DNA of 64,000 nucleotides from Aequorivita xiaoshiensis (lineage in GTDB: Bacteria > Bacteroidota > Bacteroidia > Flavobacteriales > Flavobacteriaceae): the NCBI RefSeq assembly GCF_022008395.1, contig NZ_JAIRBB010000010.1:1-64000 (forward strand), in the 5' to 3' direction. The notes beneath the pieces were generated by a model. That model was not told the DNA's origin, ran no database searches, and saw only the letters and a list, made by a program, of their open reading frames with translations. Position numbers and translations under genes: made by a program. Positions 60,084 to 64,000 of this stretch are shown piece by piece. Position 1 is the stretch's first letter. Each line of letters begins with the position of its first letter.

Positions 60084-61993
60084 TTAAAATAATTCCTTTA
60101 TTAATTTTGGTATAATGGTAGATTTTACAACTTGATCCGTTCCCATCTTACTATAGTGATTTTATCAACCATGTACGGTACGCCTTCGTCATTTAATTTT
60201 ACGACCTCCTCTAAATCGTAAATATCAATATATTGTGAATTAGGTGTATTTTCTTTTAACCACTCCATATCCCTATTTGTCTCTGCGTCTATATACTTAT
60301 TTATAAATGGATTTACATTATCTTTTGCTAATGTTTTTTGTAACATAATAATTTTTGAAAATGCAATCGTATAACTTTCCTGTTGGCCAATAACTAGAAC
60401 CGAAACGCCTTTATTTTTAAAATAGTTTAAAAATTCAGTATATGACTTTAAAAGTTCTTTCTTTGAATAACCTATTTGAGGGTTGCGGTACATAGGCCAA
60501 TGTAAACTTAGAATAACAACATCTAATTCATCAATATGGTCTGGTAAAAACTCATTGTAAAATCTATTAATCAATTTTACACTTTCTGGTTGGCCTTTTG
60601 GATTTTTAAAAGGAAATACGATACCCGCATTGAGCTCCATTATATTTAATAAATCTCCTATTTGCTCTTGAAGGGATTGGGAAAATTGAGCAGCATGACT
60701 GTCACCTATTAGCAGTATGTTTTTCTTTGTATCACTTAACTGAAGGCACCCTGACCAATTATAGTCTTCCATATTATTTCCTATGGTAATAAAACAATTA
60801 GACGAATTGAACTGCGCTTCTCGTATTTTATTATTGTATTCATCAGCATAGTTTCCTATGGCATAGGATTCATCATCATATAAAGAAAGGCTTTTGTTAA
60901 ATGGATTGTTAGGATATAAGAATGTAATTGTACCAAAAACTATAATTAAGGGCAAACTAACTGAAACGAATTTCGCTGAAGAAAACCAGTCATTCTTTTC
61001 TATACAGTAATATGACAGCACTGAAAGGAATACCGAGATCAGCGTCATATAAATAACACTAAAATCGTTAAGCAAACCAAAATATTGAAATAAAATAAAC
61101 ACTGGCCAATGTCATAAGTATAAAGAATAAGATATGTCACCAAAAAACTGCACTCCTCTAGAGTGCAAGAACTTAAAATCAATATTAAAGGCAATAATAA
61201 GAAATGTTGCTACCGCAGGAATAATCGTATAGTAAGATGGCCAAAGATCTGATGAGTCAATAAGAACTATTGAAACAAGCAGCGTTAAATACCCTATTAT
61301 TACAATTGCCCGACGCAGATTATATTCAAATTTATTTTCTAAAGGCGTAGCATATAAAAATGCGATCCCTCCTATGGTCATTTCCCAAGCTCTTGTTGGA
61401 AACATATAAAATGCAAAAGAATTATCGAATTGTGTTACCCATAAACACAGCACTAAGGAAATTAATGTAAACCCTAAAAATCCGATATTAAAAGCCTTTC
61501 TATTATTTAAATAAAATCGTTTAACGACTAACAGGAGTAATGGATAGACTAAATAAAACTGCCATTCTACCGAAAGTGACCAACTGTGTAAAAATATATT
61601 CCCTTGAGAGGCAGAATCAAAATAACCGTTGTACAACCAATAATAAATATTGGAGATAAACATACTGCTGAACACCACATTTTTAGCATTCTGAGCAGCA
61701 TCTTTGTTTAGAAAGAGTAAAATAGAAACTAATAGTATGACAAACCCTACAACTATTAAAACGGGAAAGATTCTTTTAACTCGTTTGAGATAAAATTCTT
61801 TTAGCGAAAAATTATTCCGTGTAAAACCATTTAATACTATTCGGGTCATTAAATAACCCGAAATCACAAAAAATATATCTACCCCTAAAAAACCTCCATC
61901 GAAAAAAGGAACTTTAAAATGAAAAAACAAAACGCTAATGACCGCTATTGCTCTTAAAAATCCAATGTCGTACCGGAATTGTTTTATCCCCAT
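60084..61993 (-). pseudogene. OatA-like acyltransferase-SGNH gene with an internal TGA and a late frameshift
   Basis: Read leftward, this is one ancestral gene of about 636 codons. The first 293 codons encode a membrane acyltransferase 3 domain (RYDIGFLRAIAVISVLFFHF, LGVDIFFVISGYLMTR, WSLSVEWQFYLVYP). The frame then meets TGA (61112-61114) in SLYL-stop-HWPVF, where relatives have Trp; TGG to TGA explains it. The same frame continues through the last helices and an SGNH domain with IGDSHAAQFS (nucleophile Ser). At 60160-60163 an A-run appears one base short. Restoring it converts DKITIVRW into DKNHYSKMG, the catalytic DxxH segment, and leads to a stop at 60084-60086 directly before the next ATG. 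Either lesion alone should inactivate O-acetylation by the full protein. Confidence 0.88.
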
Positions 61994-62021
61994 AACCTCT
62001 AATATTCTTTTATAAATAAAA

Positions 62022-63083
62022 CTATCTCTTCCCTGTTAGAACATTATAAGTTCTTGGGACTACCTTTTCCACGAGTACACCAACTATTATGGATAATATT
62101 GATATGAAAATAAAAGTGAACAGATACAGTATAAAATTATACAAGGCACTATCTACATCTAATTTCTCAATTATTTTTTTGAGAAAAACTATAGGTATTC
62201 CATGAAATGCGAAAATAAAGAAACTGTATTTATAAAAGTTGTAATGGTTGTTTAAATATTTGCTTAAAAAATCATAACCAAACCACATAGCCATACAACC
62301 TAATAGATTTGTAATAAATGTTAATTGTGCCGGTAAAAACTTATGAGGTTGATAATAATCAAAATAAATAATAATGTTATTCAAGATTAACCATAACACT
62401 AAGGCTATAAGTACTATTTGCACTTTCAATCGTTTTTCAATATTTATTTGTCTTATGCTCAAATAACAGACAATAGTGTAAAACAGCAATGGATAAACAT
62501 GAAAAACTTTGATACCTCCCAACGTAAATAGACTTTCATTTATAACTGAGAATCCAATTAATAAGAAAAAAATAAGCAGATTAAATTTTCGAATTAAAAT
62601 ATAAATAATAGGAGTAATTATAACATAAAGCATTAATTCTCTTAAAAACCAGAATGGGTAATTTAATGGATATACAATAAGATTGTAAATAAACTCTTTC
62701 GTAGATAGTGAATATAAAGGCTGATTAAAAAAGGTTTTTGTAACAGGTAATGTTTGTAATAGATAAATTATTCCAAACCAAATAAAGCACCATAATATAT
62801 AAGGAACTAAAAGCGTATTTACTCTTTTTTTTAACTTTAAACCATAATCGTTTAATGTCCATACCTCATCTTTTTTTAATTTAATAAAAAATAGATAACC
62901 AGAAATCATAAAAAAACAAGGCACCGCTATTTGAGCTAACTGCAGGGACAACAAATATTCCAGGTACTTAAAGAAAGTTAATTCTGAGGAGTTAGTATCC
63001 ATTGAAACGGAATGCAATAGAACAACCACCACGATAAGCCAAAAAGAAAAGAAAGTCAATTTTTGACTTAAATATTTTGTCAT
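62022..63083 (-). CDS. Membrane acyltransferase (acyltransferase 3 family), second copy
   Basis: 353 residues with about ten membrane helices: FFSFWLIVVVVLLHSV in helix 1 with the characteristic His, then VPCFFMISGYLFF and YPLNYPFWFLRELMLYVIITP. It is of the OPG/WecH-like type that acylates polysaccharide or lipid-linked sugars. Its start overlaps the stop of the glycosyltransferase gene (ATGA), so it is translationally coupled to it. It is intact, unlike the next acyltransferase gene downstream. Confidence 0.85.
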   Translation of the reverse strand: MTKYLSQKLTFFSFWLIVVVVLLHSVSMDTNSSELTFFKYLEYLLSLQLAQIAVPCFFMISGYLFFIKLKKDEVWTLNDYGLKLKKRVNTLLVPYILWCFIWFGIIYLLQTLPVTKTFFNQPLYSLSTKEFIYNLIVYPLNYPFWFLRELMLYVIITPIIYILIRKFNLLIFFLLIGFSVINESLFTLGGIKVFHVYPLLFYTIVCYLSIRQINIEKRLKVQIVLIALVLWLILNNIIIYFDYYQPHKFLPAQLTFITNLLGCMAMWFGYDFLSKYLNNHYNFYKYSFFIFAFHGIPIVFLKKIIEKLDVDSALYNFILYLFTFIFISILSIIVGVLVEKVVPRTYNVLTGKR

Positions 63084-64000
63084 TTTAATATGTTTTTTTT
63101 AATCATTAGCCTAGCGAGGTTAAGACTCTCAAACGCATTTACAAAAACTCTATCTAATAGGAATTGTTTATTTCGAAGTAAAAATACATGAATTTCATCT
63201 TTTTTATTTCCTATCGGCAAATCATTGAATCTATTAGTTAATATACTTATTTGTTTCAATTCTTTTTTTGATGAACTCCATATTCCTTTTGATAGTACTG
63301 TGTCATAGGATAGTTTTTTTAACAGTTCAGCTGTTCGCATCTTGATGATATTCTCTGTATTAATATTTAGAGATGGTGCCAATTTCATAAACGCCTCGTT
63401 GGTCAATTTTAAATCATTTATATGACTCATTTTTAACAAGCCAGATAGATTATTTTCCTGTAAACGATTATAGAAATATAAATTATCACTTATAGAAAAA
63501 ATATAATTCGTATAGATTAAATACTCTAATATAAAGATTAAGTCTTCAGATAGTCTAATACGGCTATCTAGCTTTAAATTATTGTTTCTAATTATGGAAT
63601 TTTTAAATATTTTCCCCCACAAAACCCCATTCACACCAGTAAAAAGGAAATTGGCATAGTCGAAAGAAGAAATTTTTCTATTTCTCAAGTTTTCTGGCAA
63701 ATGGTGAAGGTAATTCCCATTTGGATTATATTTTGAAAGCTCGATATAATCGCATATAACCATATCTATTTTGGAATCACTTAACAATGGCTCTATTAAA
63801 AATTTTAAATAGTTTTCATCTAACCAATCGTCTGCATCTACAAAGGCTATATACTCCGTTTTAGATTTTTCGACACCTAGGTTTCTCGCTGCCGAAGGAC
63901 CAGCGTTAGGCTGTGAAAAAACTTGAAATCTTGTATCCTTAGCTTGGTAGGCTTTGCAAATTTCTAAGCTACGATCTGTAGAACCGTCATTAATAAGAAT
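63080..64000 (-). CDS. Glycosyltransferase family 2 protein, 5' end outside the window
   Basis: The frame is open to the right edge, so the gene is partial; at least 306 residues lie inside. The upstream portion reads ILINDGSTDRSLEIC, NAGPSAARNLGVEKSK and the metal/nucleotide motif AFVDADDWLDENYLK, the GT-A fold of GT2 enzymes. The later part (GKIFKNSIIRNNNL, RLSEDLIFILEYL with the ED motif) completes the catalytic domain. It transfers a sugar from a nucleotide donor to a growing surface glycan. Its stop overlaps the next acyltransferase start by 4 nt. Confidence 0.92.
   Translation of the reverse strand: MLINDGSTDRSLEICKAYQAKDTRFQVFSQPNAGPSAARNLGVEKSKTEYIAFVDADDWLDENYLKFLIEPLLSDSKIDMVICDYIELSKYNPNGNYLHHLPENLRNRKISSFDYANFLFTGVNGVLWGKIFKNSIIRNNNLKLDSRIRLSEDLIFILEYLIYTNYIFSISDNLYFYNRLQENNLSGLLKMSHINDLKLTNEAFMKLAPSLNINTENIIKMRTAELLKKLSYDTVLSKGIWSSSKKELKQISILTNRFNDLPIGNKKDEIHVFLLRNKQFLLDRVFVNAFESLNLARLMIKKNILK

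Noticed and set aside
61112-61114. TGA as a selenocysteine or recoded Trp codon
   Set aside because: No SECIS-like element or reason for selenocysteine is visible, other genes use TGA as a stop (XRE gene, glycosyltransferase), and a second lesion lies downstream. A nonsense mutation is simpler.
1-64000. tRNA, rRNA, tmRNA or RNase P genes, and CRISPR arrays
   Set aside because: I looked for T-loop GTTCGANTC-type motifs, conserved RNA cores, and regularly spaced repeats with unique spacers; none were found. The repeats present are contiguous minisatellites without spacers.

Overview
The window comes from a low-GC marine-type flavobacterium (phylum Bacteroidota). The evidence is the gldF-gldG gliding genes, Por/type IX secretion C-terminal sorting domains on two exported proteins, promoters of the Bacteroidota type (-7 box TAnnTTTG), several families seen mainly in Bacteroidota (DUF4294, DUF4494, DUF6266, a TPR-HTH regulator), and an RND pump fused to its TolC-like channel. 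No tRNA, rRNA gene or CRISPR array is visible. Two near-identical leftward promoters at the extreme left suggest that a stable-RNA operon lies just outside the window.

Layout. 0-14.1 kb is ordinary chromosome: DUF4294, M42 peptidase, alanine symporter, PagL-like deacylase, purC, a PhoH ATPase, a SAM hydrolase, gldFG, dnaN and mnmE. 14.1-16.3 kb is a junkyard of repeats and gene stubs (a DUF6266-like gene, an HsdR helicase stub, the tail of a DUF3987-like protein). 16.3-25.6 kb is a type I restriction-modification operon (XRE regulator, hsdM, hsdS, three extra genes, hsdR) packed with gaps of at most 3 nt. 25.6-26.9 kb holds more wreckage: a possible Argonaute N-terminal stub, a HigB toxin without a start codon, and an IS256-family transposase remnant. 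26.9-33.6 kb has two large exported T9SS cargo proteins and a TPR-HTH regulator. 34.4-49.5 kb is a one-directional heavy-metal resistance island: an HME-RND pump with fused outer-membrane channel, a lipoprotein adaptor, a PII-like protein, two Fur-family regulators, two SpoIIAA-like proteins, a P1B-4 ATPase with SPC and HEGST motifs, a permease, a GDCCVxC protein and a P1B-2 ATPase with a CPC motif. Direct repeats of about 100 bp lie on both sides of it. 49.5-51.8 kb is non-coding, pyrimidine-rich and structured. 53.4-58.9 kb returns to housekeeping genes (serine hydrolase, nagB, M24 peptidase, DUF4494, FKBP) separated by word-like tandem repeats. 59-64 kb is a leftward surface-polysaccharide cluster (glycosyltransferase and three membrane acyltransferase genes, one of them broken twice).

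The most interesting object is the cassette between hsdS and hsdR: a DUF262 protein, a DUF3696-type ATPase, and a 289-residue protein whose last ~85 residues align with the complete YoeB ribosome-dependent mRNA interferase, with all four positions equivalent to YoeB Glu46, Arg65, His83 and Tyr84 conserved. A translation toxin tied to an ATPase and a DUF262 sensor inside a type I R-M operon resembles in logic the PrrC anticodon nuclease in the EcoprrI locus, but with different parts. I do not recognise it as a named defence system.
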